Positions 43,964-54,049 of a stretch of 64,000 bases of DNA are shown here, in pieces (position 1 is the first letter of the stretch; each line of letters opens with the position of its first letter). Under the pieces are notes generated by a model, which worked only from the letters and a program-made list of their open reading frames with translations, had not been told where the DNA came from and did no database searches. The stretch is from an uncultured Actinomycetes bacterium (GTDB lineage Bacteria > Actinomycetota > Actinomycetes > Mycobacteriales > Nakamurellaceae), in contig CALANS010000050.1 of the NCBI GenBank assembly GCA_937926105.1, positions 124,001 through 188,000 of the forward strand. The letters run 5' to 3'. The position numbers and the translations under genes were made by a program.

Positions 43964-46900
43964 CTATCCGGAGGTGACCTGAACCGCCGACCCGGACGCG
44001 GTCTTGCGCACCCGCAGCCGGCTGGGGATGCGCTGCCGCATCTCATCGACATGTGAGACGACGCCGACCACCCGCCCGCCTGCACGCAACTCGTCGAGCG
44101 TCGACATCACCAGATCCAGCGTGTCGGAATCCAGCGACCCGAAACCCTCGTCGACGAAGATCGTGTCCAGCAGGCGACCGCCGGATTCCGCAGCGACCAC
44201 GTCGGCCAGGCCCAGCGCCAGCGCCAGCGACGCCAGGAAGGACTCACCGCCGGAGAGCGTCTTGGCCGGTCGCACCAGGCCGGAGTACCCGTCCAGGATG
44301 TCCAGCCCAAGACCGCCGCTGCGACCGTGTGACTCGCGCTCGTCGGTGTGCACGAAGCTGTACCGCCCGCCGGACATCGCCTCCAGCCGTCGACCCGCCA
44401 CGGCGGCCACCTGCTGCAGCTTCCCGGCGAGCACATAGCTGCGCAACGACAGCGCCCTGGCGTTCTGGCCGCGACCGGCGATGACGTCGGCCAACGCCGA
44501 CATCCGCGACGCCCGCTCGGCCAGCGGTGCTCGCGCGGCCCAGGCGGACTCCAGCCGGCCGGCGGCGACCGCGACGCGCTCGCAGCGGCGCGCCGCCTCA
44601 TGAGCCTCGGCGGTGGCGGCGTCGGCGCGGCTGTCCGCCTGGGCCGCGCGCGTACGCAATGTGTCCAGATCCAGCCGCTCCAGCGGGCCCTGCACATCGA
44701 GTTCCGGAGCGGCGAGCTGGGTCTCGACCACGAGCCTGCGCTGCTGAAAGCGCGCGACCTCCGCGGTCGCGGCGGGCAGGTCCAGCGCCGCCGCCAGCAG
44801 GGCCGCGGCCAGGGTTGGAAATCCCGCGTCGGCGACCACCTTGTCGCATCGCTGTCGGGCCATGCGTAGTGCGGTCCGGCAGCGTTCAAGCTCCTCGGCG
44901 GCGGCCGCCCATGCGTCCAGCCCTTCCGCGATGCCGATCAGATGGTCGCGCCGGGCTGGGACGGAGTCGAAGCCGGCCGCCGCGTCCGACAGGCGGTTCG
45001 CGCGTTCGGCAATCGCGCGCTGCAGCGTCGCTACCCCGGTGTGCAGGCTCCCTACCCGGCCAACCAGCGCGGCCCGGCCCTCGACGAGTTCGGTGATCCG
45101 GTCTGCCGACTTCCGGGCGCCTTCCTCCAGCATGGGCAGCCGGTCGGCCGCCTCGCGGGCGGCGTCCCGTTGGGCCAGCGCGGCGTCCAGCTGAGATTGG
45201 GCGCCGTCGGCATCGTGGCCGCGCGCGGCGGCCGTCGCCATGGCCAGCGCCGCCCGGGCATCCGCGGCGGCGATGTCCGCCGTCCGGCGGGCACCTTCCG
45301 CCTGCTGCTCGCGGATGCGGGCGGCCTCGATCGCTGCGGGGTCGACCTGCTCGTCGCCGACCACCGCGGGGTTGGGGTGCTCCGCGGATCCGCACACCGC
45401 ACAGGGCCGACCGTCCAGCAATTGACCGGCCAGTTCGGCGGCCATGCCGGCAATGCGCCGCTCGACGAGCGCCTGCCGCTCGTCTCGCGCCCGCTGGTGC
45501 ACGTCGACGGACTCGGCGCACCGCTGCTGAGCTGTGGATAGCGCGTCCGACAGACCAGACAGCGATGATGCCGCCCGGTGCACCTCGGTGGCGGTCGCGA
45601 CGGCGTCCTCGCAGCCGGACAGCCGGCTGGCCGCCCGTCGCACGGCCGCGAGTTCGGCTTCGGCGGCGGCCTGCAGTGTCGGCGCCGCGGCCAGCGTGGA
45701 CTCCAGCCGGCCGAGGTCGCGCTCGGCCTGCGCCAGCGCCTCGGCCAGCCGGCCCCGTTCGGCCTCGTCACGCTGCTGCTCGCCGGCCAGGCCTACCAGC
45801 GCCCGCAGCGACCCCGCCTGATCGCGCAGCAGGTCTGCCGCGGCGCGCAGCACGGTGGCATCCGAGTCGGGCACATGCGGCGCCCCTTCCTCGGTGAGGC
45901 TAAACAGCGCCGCGTCCAGGTCCAGCTCGTGCGTGCCCGCGATGCCGAGCTCCGGGCGATGATCAACGGGAACGGCATCGCGGGCAGCCGACACTGCGTG
46001 CAGCGCAGCGTCTTCCGCACCCTCGGCCGCCACCATCGCGTCGCGCGCAGCCAGCACCGAAGCCGCCCGCTCGGCGGCGGCAATCGCTTGTACCCTCGCA
46101 TCGTGAGCCCCTTGACCGGCGGCCAGCTCGGCGCGTTCCCGGTGCAGCGTCAGCACTGTCGCCACGGCCTCGTCGCGTCGCTGCCCCGCGGCCAGTGCCG
46201 CTGCTGCGCCGCTCCTGGTCTCGCGTGCCTCGTCGGCCAGGGCCGCTGCTCGCTCGGCCCGCTGCGCCAGATCGGCCCGCAGGGTGGTCAGCCACGACGC
46301 GTCGCCATCGGCCGGCTCCGGCGGCGCCTCCGGGCCGGTTGCGGCCAGCCCGGCGGCCTCGCACACCCGCGCGAACTCCTGGGCGACCACGCCGTCGGCG
46401 GACTCCACCGCCGACCTGGCCAGGCGCCGCTGTTCGGCGAACCACTCCTCCAGGTCTGCGTATCGGCCGGTGTCGAAGAGCCTTTCCAACAGCACCTCCC
46501 GCTCGGCGGTGTCAGCGCGCAGGAACCGCGCGAACTCGCCCTGCGGTAGCAGCACCACCTGGAAGAACTGGTCGGCCGACATACCCAGCAGGTCGACCAC
46601 TACCTGCCCGACCTCTTCGGCCCGCGTCAAGTTCGCCGGCGCCATTCCCTCGGGCGGGGTGCCGATCCAGCGCAGCGTCACCGACGCCTTCTGGATGGTG
46701 GTCCCGGTGCCGCGGGCCTTGGGCCGCGGATACTCCGGATTGCGGGTGATCTCCATGCGCCGGCCGGCGATGGTGAGATCCAGCCGCACCCGGGTCGGGG
46801 TGGATGGGTCGGCACGATCGCAGCGCAGCCGCTTCGCCTCCCCACGCGCCCCGGGCACCCTCCCGTACAAGGCGAACGCAACCGCGTCCAGCAGGGTGGT

Positions 46901-47023
46901 CTTGCCGGCGCCGGTCTCGCCGTGCAGCAGGAACAACCCGTCCGCACCCAGCGCGTCCACATCGATCGCGGCGGTGTCGGAGAACGGCCCGAAAGCGGTG
47001 ACCTCGAGCCGGTGCAGCCTCAT
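43964..47023 (-). CDS. sbcC: Exonuclease SbcC (ATPase subunit)
   Basis: A 1019-residue SMC-like ATPase of the SbcCD nuclease. N-terminal Walker A is LLHGETGAGKTTLLDAVAF. Two long Ala/Arg/Glu-rich coiled-coil arms flank a zinc hook, RPCAVCGSAEHPNP (CxxC about residue 541). The C-terminal signature is TLSGGESFLASLALALGLAD, with Walker B TIFVDEGFGSLDSDTLD. Length is normal. Its ATG overlaps the sbcD stop. The complex processes DNA ends, hairpins and stalled forks. Confidence 0.96.
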   Translation of the reverse strand: MRLHRLEVTAFGPFSDTAAIDVDALGADGLFLLHGETGAGKTTLLDAVAFALYGRVPGARGEAKRLRCDRADPSTPTRVRLDLTIAGRRMEITRNPEYPRPKARGTGTTIQKASVTLRWIGTPPEGMAPANLTRAEEVGQVVVDLLGMSADQFFQVVLLPQGEFARFLRADTAEREVLLERLFDTGRYADLEEWFAEQRRLARSAVESADGVVAQEFARVCEAAGLAATGPEAPPEPADGDASWLTTLRADLAQRAERAAALADEARETRSGAAAALAAGQRRDEAVATVLTLHRERAELAAGQGAHDARVQAIAAAERAASVLAARDAMVAAEGAEDAALHAVSAARDAVPVDHRPELGIAGTHELDLDAALFSLTEEGAPHVPDSDATVLRAAADLLRDQAGSLRALVGLAGEQQRDEAERGRLAEALAQAERDLGRLESTLAAAPTLQAAAEAELAAVRRAASRLSGCEDAVATATEVHRAASSLSGLSDALSTAQQRCAESVDVHQRARDERQALVERRIAGMAAELAGQLLDGRPCAVCGSAEHPNPAVVGDEQVDPAAIEAARIREQQAEGARRTADIAAADARAALAMATAAARGHDADGAQSQLDAALAQRDAAREAADRLPMLEEGARKSADRITELVEGRAALVGRVGSLHTGVATLQRAIAERANRLSDAAAGFDSVPARRDHLIGIAEGLDAWAAAAEELERCRTALRMARQRCDKVVADAGFPTLAAALLAAALDLPAATAEVARFQQRRLVVETQLAAPELDVQGPLERLDLDTLRTRAAQADSRADAATAEAHEAARRCERVAVAAGRLESAWAARAPLAERASRMSALADVIAGRGQNARALSLRSYVLAGKLQQVAAVAGRRLEAMSGGRYSFVHTDERESHGRSGGLGLDILDGYSGLVRPAKTLSGGESFLASLALALGLADVVAAESGGRLLDTIFVDEGFGSLDSDTLDLVMSTLDELRAGGRVVGVVSHVDEMRQRIPSRLRVRKTASGSAVQVTSG

Positions 47024-48165
47024 GCCGTCACCTCCGCGGCGCGCAGACTGGATACCGCGGCGGCGATCACCGCGCGTTCCTCGGCGGAGGCGCCGGTGCC
47101 GCGACAGTCGGCCAGAAACGCCTCAATGATGTCCATCTCGTTGACCGCCGACGACACCGTGGGGAACGAGACTGGCCCGGCAGCGGCGCCTGCTGGCTCC
47201 CAGGCGACGGTCAGGGCGAATGGGAATCGCTCCCGCAGCCGCCGCATCGCCTCGATCGGCCGTTCCTGGTCGGTGAGTTGTACCGCCAGGTAGTGCTCGA
47301 GCAGATCGTCGTTGCCGGAAAGGATCTCGGCCAACGTGCCGCGCACGGTGGCCAGCGGTCGGACCACCGGCAGATCCAGCCACTCGACGCTCGTCACGCC
47401 GTCGCCGGCCAGGTCGACCAACCAGGCGCCCTTGCGGTGACCGGACTCGGTGAACGAGTACGGCAGCGGGCTGCCGGAGTAGCGCATCGTCTCCGACAGC
47501 CGCTGCCGCCCGTGCAGGTGCCCCAGCGCGACGTAGTCGATGCCGTCGAAGATGTCCGCCGACACGGACTCGACACCGCCGACGGCGATGGACCGCTCGG
47601 AGCCGCTGACCAGCCCACCCACCACGAATGCGTGGGCCAGCACGACCGAACGGGTACCCGCAGGGCGCGACCCGAGATCCTCATGTACCAGCCGCAGGGC
47701 TGCCTGCATCGCCCGCTGGTGGCTGGCCGGACCGTCCAACCCCAGGACGTCACGCACCACCTCGGGCTCCAGGTAGGGAATGGCGTACATCGCGACGGGC
47801 CCGTCGCCGTCGGCCAGCAGCACCGGCTCGGCCAGCCGGGCCGGATCGGTGCGCAGGTGCAGGCCACCCTGGGTGAGGAAGTCGGTGAACATGCCCAGCC
47901 GGGGCGCGGAGTCGTGGTTACCAGCGATCGCCACGATCTGCGCACCGGTCGCCCGCAGCCTCGTCACCGCCTGATTGGCCACCCGCATCGCGTCTGCGGA
48001 CGGCACAGCCCGGTCGTACAGGTCGCCCGCCACCAGCACCGCATCCACCCGATGCTCGGCCGCCAGGTCGGCGAGCGCACCCAGCACGACCCGCTGGTCG
48101 GCCAGCAAATCGTGCCCGTGGAACGTCCGGCCGATGTGCCAGTCGGACGTGTGCAGCAACCGCAT
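47020..48165 (-). CDS. sbcD: Exonuclease SbcD (nuclease subunit)
   Basis: A 381-residue Mre11-type metallophosphoesterase. Motifs in order are LLHTSDWHIGRTFHG, VLVAGDLYDRAVPS, VAIAGNHDSAPRLG, VLAHAFVVGG and VALGHLHGRQRL. The C-terminal capping domain follows. It is translationally coupled to sbcC. The ATG lies six bases after TACCGT (minus strand, 48171-48176), a TAnnnT -10, so the mRNA may be leaderless. Confidence 0.96.
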   Translation of the reverse strand: MRLLHTSDWHIGRTFHGHDLLADQRVVLGALADLAAEHRVDAVLVAGDLYDRAVPSADAMRVANQAVTRLRATGAQIVAIAGNHDSAPRLGMFTDFLTQGGLHLRTDPARLAEPVLLADGDGPVAMYAIPYLEPEVVRDVLGLDGPASHQRAMQAALRLVHEDLGSRPAGTRSVVLAHAFVVGGLVSGSERSIAVGGVESVSADIFDGIDYVALGHLHGRQRLSETMRYSGSPLPYSFTESGHRKGAWLVDLAGDGVTSVEWLDLPVVRPLATVRGTLAEILSGNDDLLEHYLAVQLTDQERPIEAMRRLRERFPFALTVAWEPAGAAAGPVSFPTVSSAVNEMDIIEAFLADCRGTGASAEERAVIAAAVSSLRAAEVTA

Positions 48166-48244
48166 GGCCCGACGGTAGAACGAGGCACCGACAGTGCCCT
48201 CCCGGCGCGCCGGACGGACCTCGCCCCGGCGCTATCGCCGGGCA

Positions 48245-50206
48245 TCATGACCGGGTGATCCGGCTGATCCGGAAGCCACCGTCCGTCGGCTCCAGTCGCA
48301 GCAGGACGGTCGCCGGCTCCGCCGCGGCCGTGTGCCCGACCTGCAGGCCGTCGGCGTTCAGCACCGGGTAGGAGGGCAGCGACGCCACGACCCGCACCGT
48401 CACCGCGCCGCCGACGTCGAGGTGCGCCAGGGTGGCCGAGCTGAGGCGATGCGCGGCCCGGGTGACGTGGTAGCCGGCCGCGGTCATGGCGCGGATCTGC
48501 CGGGCGTCGGCGGCGCGGGCGGCCGCGCTGGCGGTGTACACCTCGCCGAGCCGCGAGACATCCCGGGTGGTCAGTGCCGCGGCGCGGGAGGCATCCAATG
48601 CGGCCACCACGGCCAGCCAGTCCTGGTCGGACCCGGCGACGTCGTCCACGCCCCCGGGCCGCAGTTCGGGTTCCGAGGACTCCGACGGTGACGGGGACGT
48701 CGCGGAACTCGCCGTGTCCCCGGTCGCGGCGCCTGTGGGAGTTGGGCCCGTCACCGCAGGTGGCGTGCCACGCGGCGCGGCCGAATCGCCCACCGTGCCG
48801 TCGGCTGCCGACACCGGTGGCGGGTCGCCCCAGCTGGACCACCACAGCCCGGCGCGCACCGCGCCGAATCCGAGGAGCACCACGATCGCCACCGCGATGA
48901 TCGGCGGCCAGGTCGAGCGGCGCGGCGCGGCGGGCGCCCGCCCGGCCGCCGGCGCCGCGTTTTCACCGTCTCGGCCGCCGACCCTGCCCACCCGCTGCCA
49001 GGCGACCGAGCGGCGCCCGGCCACGAACCGCTCCCGGCGGCGCCCCGGGCGCACCCCAGCGGAATCGCCGGCACCGACGGCTCGCCCCGAGCCTCGACCG
49101 AGCACTCCGCCGCCGACCGTGTGCGATCGCCGGGACCAACGCCGCCGCCGGTGATGCCGGCCGGCCGGAATGGCGGCCGTGCGGCTCTGCCCGACGACGC
49201 GACCCACTCGGCCAGCCCGGCTGCGGCGTGCCGCACCACGGCGTGAGCCCGCCCGCCGTCCGGCACCCGATCGTCCCGGCGGCCGGGCCGCATCCGGCCG
49301 CACCATGGTGGCCGGTGCCGGTCCGGAGACGGAGCCGTCGGAGCGGTGAGTCACCAGCTCGACGGGTTCCGGCTCGCCGACCCGGCGCAGCTCCACCGCA
49401 ACCTGCGCCGCGCTGCCCCGCGACCGCGGATCCGGATCGAGCAGCCGGCGGATGATGGCTAGCAGCTCCGGCGGTCCCATCAGGTCGTCCGGGTCGGGCC
49501 ACTGACCGGTGGCCGAACAGATCAGCACGTCCTGCAGATCCTGCGCCGGCCACGCCGGTCGGCCACACAGGCTGTGCAGCGCCACCGAGCCCAGCGAGAA
49601 CAGGTCGGCGGCCGGTGTCGGGCCCTCGCCGCGGGCGGTCTCCGGCGCCACATCGGTCGGAGTCGCGGCAACCAACCCGCCCAGTTCGCCGGCCGCGCGG
49701 GCCGCGCCCAGGTCCGCCAGCATCGGCCGCCCGTCGCCCTGTAGCAGCACATTGGCCGCCGACAGGTCGCCGTGCACGATGTCGCGCTCATGCGCCGCGG
49801 CCAGCGCATCGGCCACCGGGATCAGCACGGTCAGCACCTCGGCCCACCGCAGCCGCAACCGCACCGACAGCAGGCCGGCCAGGCTGCCGCCGGTGGCCAA
49901 CGGCAGGACCAGCGCCACCGCGTCCGGCCCGGCGGCGACATCGAGCACCGGCAGCACGTGCGGGTGATCGACGGTGCGGGCGAGGTCGGCCTCTCGCTGG
50001 GCGCGGTCCCACTGATCCGGGCCGAACACCTTGAGGGCCACCGACGCCCCGTCGGCCAGCCGGACCGCCCGCCACACGCCGGCCCTGGCCGGCCCACCTG
50101 GCGCGCGCCCGGCACCGTCGGCACCGCGCCGGCCGGTAGACCCGTCGCCCCGGGCGGCGGGCGCCAGTGACTCGACAATCCGATACCCGGGCAGCGCGAC
50201 GCTCAC
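48245..50206 (-). CDS. Atypical serine/threonine protein kinase with membrane anchor
   Basis: A 653-residue protein. The N-terminal kinase domain has [12 protein letters not shown] with the ATP Lys, catalytic loop [13 protein letters not shown] (HGD instead of HRD) and ADLGAAR (DLG instead of DFG). The glycine loop is replaced by a low-complexity insertion ([20 protein letters not shown]). An Arg-rich linker (about residues 300-430), one transmembrane helix (about 435-460) and a Ser/Thr/Pro-rich extracellular stalk with a C-terminal domain follow. It may be an active receptor kinase or a pseudokinase. The start is GTG 50206; GTG 50254 is an alternative. It is divergent from lipB. Confidence 0.82.
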   Translation of the reverse strand: MSVALPGYRIVESLAPAARGDGSTGRRGADGAGRAPGGPARAGVWRAVRLADGASVALKVFGPDQWDRAQREADLARTVDHPHVLPVLDVAAGPDAVALVLPLATGGSLAGLLSVRLRLRWAEVLTVLIPVADALAAAHERDIVHGDLSAANVLLQGDGRPMLADLGAARAAGELGGLVAATPTDVAPETARGEGPTPAADLFSLGSVALHSLCGRPAWPAQDLQDVLICSATGQWPDPDDLMGPPELLAIIRRLLDPDPRSRGSAAQVAVELRRVGEPEPVELVTHRSDGSVSGPAPATMVRPDAARPPGRSGAGRRAGSRRGAARRSRAGRVGRVVGQSRTAAIPAGRHHRRRRWSRRSHTVGGGVLGRGSGRAVGAGDSAGVRPGRRRERFVAGRRSVAWQRVGRVGGRDGENAAPAAGRAPAAPRRSTWPPIIAVAIVVLLGFGAVRAGLWWSSWGDPPPVSAADGTVGDSAAPRGTPPAVTGPTPTGAATGDTASSATSPSPSESSEPELRPGGVDDVAGSDQDWLAVVAALDASRAAALTTRDVSRLGEVYTASAAARAADARQIRAMTAAGYHVTRAAHRLSSATLAHLDVGGAVTVRVVASLPSYPVLNADGLQVGHTAAAEPATVLLRLEPTDGGFRISRITRS

Positions 50207-50390
50207 GGAGCGGACGGTAGGCCATTCGACCGACTCCTCCCCGAGGCTGTCCACAACGCGCAGGTGAGCGACCTTGCGGCGGCCGTGTCAGGAGCACACC
50301 CGGCCCCGTGGTTCGCGCCACCGGCAGCGCCGGGACCGAGTCCCGTCCCGGTGACCTGCGGTGTCCGACCTGCGGCGTACCGTTCCGGGC

Positions 50391-51215
50391 ATGCGCCAGG
50401 GTCGAGAGCAGGTCCGGTTCCTGGAGCCGGGCATGGTGGAGTACACGGCCGCGTGGAATTGGCAGCGCGAACTGGCCGACGCGCGGTCCGCAGGGACGGA
50501 GCCGGACACGGTCCTGCTGCTGCAGCACCCCAGCGTGTACACCGCGGGCAAACGCACCAGGCCGGCGGACCGCCCCGTCGACGGAACCCCGGTGGTGGAT
50601 GTGGACCGCGGGGGCCAGATCACCTGGCACGGCCCCGGTCAGCTGGTGGGGTACCCGATCGTGGCGATGGCGACCCCGTTCGACGTGGTGGGCTACGTGC
50701 GACTGCTGGAGCAGGTGCTCATCCAGGCGTGCGCCCAGGTGGGGGTGACGACGGGTCGGGTGGCCGGTCGCAGCGGGGTGTGGGTGGCCGCGGATGGCAT
50801 CCGGCCGGAGCGCAAGATCGCGGCCATCGGCGTGCGGGTAGCGCGGGGCATCACCCAGCACGGATTCGCCTTGAACTGCGACTGCGACCTGGCTGCCTTC
50901 GACCGGATCGTGCCGTGCGGCATCCGCGACGCAGGGGTGACCTCGCTGTCGCAGGAGGCCGGAGCGCCGGTGACGGTGTCGGCGATGCAGCCGATCGTCA
51001 AGGAGTTGCTGATCCGCGCGCTGGACGGCCAACTCCCCGTCACCCAGGCGGATATCCCCCGGGCGCTGGCGACCCCACCCGATGCGGACGGCGTGCGCTG
51101 GCGGCTGGACCCTGCGTTGCAAGCGGCGCACGGCGAGTACCGCGGCGACACCGGCAGTATGGAGGCGGCAAGTGTGGGTACTCGCCCCGTACCGCCGCAT
51201 CCGACGAGGGAGTGA
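50391..51215 (+). CDS. lipB: Octanoyl-[acyl-carrier-protein]-protein transferase LipB
   Basis: A 274-residue octanoyltransferase for lipoate synthesis. Seen are [33 protein letters not shown], the Lys motif [12 protein letters not shown], and the Cys in [14 protein letters not shown]. The C-terminal 40 residues are longer than usual. The start at ATG 50391 fits the family N-terminus; GTG 50361 would add ten residues. It is followed by a small membrane-protein gene and lipA in one operon. Confidence 0.95.
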   Translation: MRQGREQVRFLEPGMVEYTAAWNWQRELADARSAGTEPDTVLLLQHPSVYTAGKRTRPADRPVDGTPVVDVDRGGQITWHGPGQLVGYPIVAMATPFDVVGYVRLLEQVLIQACAQVGVTTGRVAGRSGVWVAADGIRPERKIAAIGVRVARGITQHGFALNCDCDLAAFDRIVPCGIRDAGVTSLSQEAGAPVTVSAMQPIVKELLIRALDGQLPVTQADIPRALATPPDADGVRWRLDPALQAAHGEYRGDTGSMEAASVGTRPVPPHPTRE

Positions 51216-51221
51216 TCGACC

Positions 51222-51461
51222 GTGAGTACGCCGACCGAGACGGCACAGTCCGAGGTCGCCGAGGCACCCGCGAACCGAACCGGCAAGCCTGCCCGTCACC
51301 GGCTGCGCACCGCGCTCATCCTGGGCGTGCTGGCCGCCGCCGTGGCGGCCCTGGTCGCCGCGCTGCGAGCCGGCGTCGCTGCCGATCAGTCCGAACCTCC
51401 CGCGTCCGATCTGAGCGCGGTGTCCGCCAGCGTCGAAGACGCCCCCGAGAAGGAGGCCTGA
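51222..51461 (+). CDS. Small single-helix membrane protein between lipB and lipA
   Basis: A 79-residue protein with GTG start 51222 and GAGGGAG upstream. It has one helix ([27 protein letters not shown], about residues 28-55) and an acidic tail ending EDAPEKEA. Its stop overlaps the lipA ATG. Short actinobacterial membrane proteins of this kind occur near cofactor operons, but the role is unknown. Confidence 0.7.
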   Translation: MSTPTETAQSEVAEAPANRTGKPARHRLRTALILGVLAAAVAALVAALRAGVAADQSEPPASDLSAVSASVEDAPEKEA

Positions 51462-52399
51462 TGGCCGTGACCAGCGAGGGGCGCAAACTGCTGCGCCTGG
51501 AAGTACGTAACTCCGCGGTCCCGATCGAACGCAAACCGGAGTGGATCAAGACCAGGTTGCGCACCGGGCCGGAGTTCACCCAACTGCAGAATCTGGTGCA
51601 ACGCGAGGGCCTGCACACCGTGTGCCAGGAGGCGGGATGCCCCAACATTTATGAGTGTTGGGAGGACCGCGAGGCCACCTTCCTGATCGGCGGTGACGCC
51701 TGCACCCGGCGCTGCGATTTCTGCCTAATCGACACCGGTAAGCCGGGCGCACTGGATCGCGACGAGCCGCGCCGGGTCGGCGAGTCCATCGCGACCATGA
51801 ACCTGCGCTACGCCACGATCACCGGCGTCACCCGTGACGACCTGCCGGATGAGGGAGCGTGGCTGTACGCGGAGACCATCCGTCAGGTGCACGCCCAGGC
51901 GCCGGGCACCGGGGTGGAAATCCTCACCCCCGACTTCTCCGGCAAGCCCGAGTTGCTCAGTCAGGTTTTCGATGCGGCACCCGAAGTGTTCGCGCACAAC
52001 CTGGAGACCGTCCCGCGGATCTTCAAGCGGATCCGCCCGGCGTTCCGTTACGAGCGCTCCCTGGAGGTCATCGAGCGGGGTCGGGCCGCGGGGATGGTCA
52101 CCAAGTCCAACCTGATCCTCGGGATGGGCGAGACCCGCGAGGAGATCTCCCAGGCGCTGGTCGACCTGCGCTCGGCGGGATGCGACCTGATGACCATCAC
52201 CCAGTACCTGCGGCCGACACCCCGGCACCACCCGATCGAGCGCTGGGTCAAGCCCGGGGAGTTCGTCGAGTTGCGCGACGAGGCATTGGGGCTCGGATTC
52301 CTCGGGGTGATGTCCGGTCCGCTGGTGCGCTCGTCCTACCGGGCGGGGACGCTGTATCGGCAGGCCATGTCCGCTCGGGAGGCTGCGGCAGCGCGGTAG
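51461..52399 (+). CDS. lipA: Lipoyl synthase LipA
   Basis: A 312-residue radical-SAM sulfur-insertion enzyme that turns octanoyl groups into lipoyl groups. The auxiliary cluster ligands are in [13 protein letters not shown], the radical-SAM cluster in [15 protein letters not shown], and the C-terminal Ser motif is [17 protein letters not shown] lies just before ATG 51461. It completes the lipB-lipA operon. Confidence 0.97.
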   Translation: MAVTSEGRKLLRLEVRNSAVPIERKPEWIKTRLRTGPEFTQLQNLVQREGLHTVCQEAGCPNIYECWEDREATFLIGGDACTRRCDFCLIDTGKPGALDRDEPRRVGESIATMNLRYATITGVTRDDLPDEGAWLYAETIRQVHAQAPGTGVEILTPDFSGKPELLSQVFDAAPEVFAHNLETVPRIFKRIRPAFRYERSLEVIERGRAAGMVTKSNLILGMGETREEISQALVDLRSAGCDLMTITQYLRPTPRHHPIERWVKPGEFVELRDEALGLGFLGVMSGPLVRSSYRAGTLYRQAMSAREAAAAR

Positions 52400-52400
52400 T

Positions 52401-52434
52401 CTCGGCCAGCCGGACGACCGTCCGGCCGACCGAG
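52401..52434 (+). terminator. Stem-loop after lipA
   Basis: GCCGGAC-GACC-GTCCGGC (52409-52426) forms a 7-bp stem with a 4-base loop, extended by CTCGG/CCGAG (52401-52405 and 52430-52434). There is no U-tract. It may end the lip operon or attenuate reading into the DUF4191 gene. Confidence 0.55.
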
Positions 52435-52464
52435 AGTGAGCGCGCAGCGTCGGAGGGTGCGTCG

Positions 52465-53274
52465 GTGCCCCGTAAAATGCCTGTCATGGCCACCTCGTCA
52501 CCGAAGTCTGCGCGCCCCTCCTCCGCGTCGTCGAAGCCGCCCAAACCGTCGAAGCAGGAACGCAAGGCGGCGAAGGCAGAATCGAGGGCCGCCAAGAAGG
52601 AGCGGCGCGGCCAGATCTGGAAGGTCTTCAAGACCCAGGTCCGCGAGGACAAGCGGCTGCTGCCCTACATGATCGGCACGTTGCTGCTGGGTGCGGCGGT
52701 GTTCGCCGCGCTCGGCTGGCTGGTGGGCATGCCCTGGTGGGTGGGGGCGATCTTCGGCGCCATCATCGGCGGCATGGCGGCGCTGATCGTGTTTGCTCGT
52801 CGCGTGCAACGCAGTGTGTACAAGCAGGCCGAAGGGACCCCGGGGGCGGCCGCCTGGTCGCTGCAGAACAACCTCAAGGGTCGCTGGCGCATCACCCCCG
52901 CGGTGGCGGGCACCACGCATCTGGACGCCGTGCACCGGGTGATCGGCAGGCCGGGCATCATCCTGGTCGGTGAGGGCGCTCCGCACCGGGTCAAGCCGTT
53001 GATCGCGCAGGAGAAAAAGCGCGTCGCGCGGGTCGTCGGCGACACCCCCATCTACGACGTGATCGTGGGGACCGAGGAAGGTCAGACGCCACTGCGCAAG
53101 CTGAACCCATTCCTGATGCGGTTGCCGCGCAACATCACCCCGACCCGGGTCAGCGAGCTCGACACCAAGCTAGCGGCGCTGGGTTCGCGGGCCCCGCAGA
53201 CCGGCCTGCCCAAGGGCCCGATGCCAGCGGGCGCCAAGATGCGCAGCATGCAGCGGGCGGTCCGCCGGCGCTGA
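52465..53274 (+). CDS. DUF4191 family membrane protein
   Basis: A 269-residue protein with GTG start 52465 behind GGAGGG. A Lys/Ala-rich N-terminus precedes two helices (MIGTLLLGAAVFAALGWLVG, WWVGAIFGAIIGGMAALIVFA) and a basic C-terminal cytoplasmic domain containing VIGRPGIILVGEG. It matches the conserved actinobacterial DUF4191 gene between lipA and an RDD gene before glnA; from memory Mtb Rv2219 has this position. Function unknown. Confidence 0.92.
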   Translation: MPRKMPVMATSSPKSARPSSASSKPPKPSKQERKAAKAESRAAKKERRGQIWKVFKTQVREDKRLLPYMIGTLLLGAAVFAALGWLVGMPWWVGAIFGAIIGGMAALIVFARRVQRSVYKQAEGTPGAAAWSLQNNLKGRWRITPAVAGTTHLDAVHRVIGRPGIILVGEGAPHRVKPLIAQEKKRVARVVGDTPIYDVIVGTEEGQTPLRKLNPFLMRLPRNITPTRVSELDTKLAALGSRAPQTGLPKGPMPAGAKMRSMQRAVRRR

Positions 53275-53307
53275 CGCGGTCCGCGGGGCCGACCAGCTCC
53301 CCTGGAT

Positions 53308-53354
53308 CAGCGGACCCGAGGTTCAGCGGACCCGGGGTTCAGCGGACCCGAGTT
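53308..53354. repeat. Three tandem 15-16-bp repeats
   Basis: CAGCGGACCCGAGGTT, CAGCGGACCCGGGGTT and CAGCGGACCCGAGTT run in tandem between convergent genes. The last copy merges into the terminator hairpin. Confidence 0.85.
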
Positions 53355-53366
53355 CAGCGGGTCCGC
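53342..53366. terminator. Hairpin between convergent DUF4191 and RDD genes
   Basis: GCGGACCC (53342-53349) pairs with GGGTCCGC (53359-53366) around a nine-base loop. The right arm lies inside the last codons of the RDD gene. It is a plausible bidirectional terminator without a T-run. Confidence 0.55.
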
Positions 53367-53761
53367 AGCACGATCGTGTGACACAGCCTGTCGTGCAGAC
53401 CGCGGCCGTCGGCGTCGGTCAAGAGCGGCGGCACGATCAGGAAGATCAGCACGGTCCGCGGAATCGCCCAGGCACCCAGGAACGTCGCGCCACGAACCGA
53501 GGCCACTCGCAGACCGAGGGCGGCGTGCCCGGGCGTGATGCCGAACAGCGCCACCGTGAGCACCGTCACGCCGGCCCAGAGGTACAGCGAGAGGTTCTTC
53601 GGCGGCTCCGGCCAGGTGAACGCCAGGGCAAGGGCCGCGCTCAACGCGATGTCGATGACGAACGCGCCCACCCGACGACCCATCGAGGCGACCGAACCCG
53701 CGCCCGTCCGGGTGGCGCCGAACGTGCGGCCCGGCCAGGTCTGCTCCTCGGTGGTCGCCAC
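53354..53761 (-). CDS. RDD family membrane protein
   Basis: A 135-residue protein with GTG start 53761. The RDD signature is SMGRRVGAFVIDIALSAALALAF, with further helices SLYLWAGVTVLTVALFG and ILIFLIVPPLL and the conserved GHAALGLRV and GRGLHDRLCHT. A role in ion exchange or envelope assembly has been suggested for relatives. It faces DUF4191 and is divergent from glnA, as in mycobacteria. Confidence 0.92.
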   Translation of the reverse strand: MATTEEQTWPGRTFGATRTGAGSVASMGRRVGAFVIDIALSAALALAFTWPEPPKNLSLYLWAGVTVLTVALFGITPGHAALGLRVASVRGATFLGAWAIPRTVLIFLIVPPLLTDADGRGLHDRLCHTIVLRTR

Positions 53762-53950
53762 GAGTCCCAGCCTACGGCCGCCATCAGCGAGCGGTGACGA
53801 GGTGACGGGGACCGCTGTGCCCGTGCTCCCGTGGGCCGAGCAGCGCAGAACAGAGTGACGAACGGAAGGTGACGTTGCTCCCAGGCGGGCAGCAGTGACA
53901 TGGGCATCGCGCACGGACCGGCAGCGCGGGCGGCCCCGTCACCGCCGCAC

Positions 53951-53988
53951 GTAACGCGCCGGAAACAACCGCGACGCGGGCGGGCAAC
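53951..53988 (+). promoter_or_regulatory. GlnR-type binding site upstream of glnA
   Basis: GTAAC-N6-GAAAC-N6-GACGC-N6-GCAAC keeps the exact spacing of the actinobacterial GlnR a-b-a-b box (gTnAC-n6-GaAAC, twice). The first half matches fully; the second is weaker. It lies 61 bases upstream of the glnA start. GlnR should activate glnA under nitrogen limitation. TACCGT at 53999-54004 could be the -10 element. Confidence 0.75.
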
Positions 53989-54049
53989 ACCGCTCCCCTA
54001 CCGTTAACGCGTCCCCACCACCCGCCCACTCACACCGGGAGCCCCGCGC

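Noticed and set aside
53784..54029. Small minus-strand open frame upstream of glnA
   Set aside because: No ribosome site, Cys/Pro/Arg-rich composition, and it covers the GlnR site and glnA promoter.
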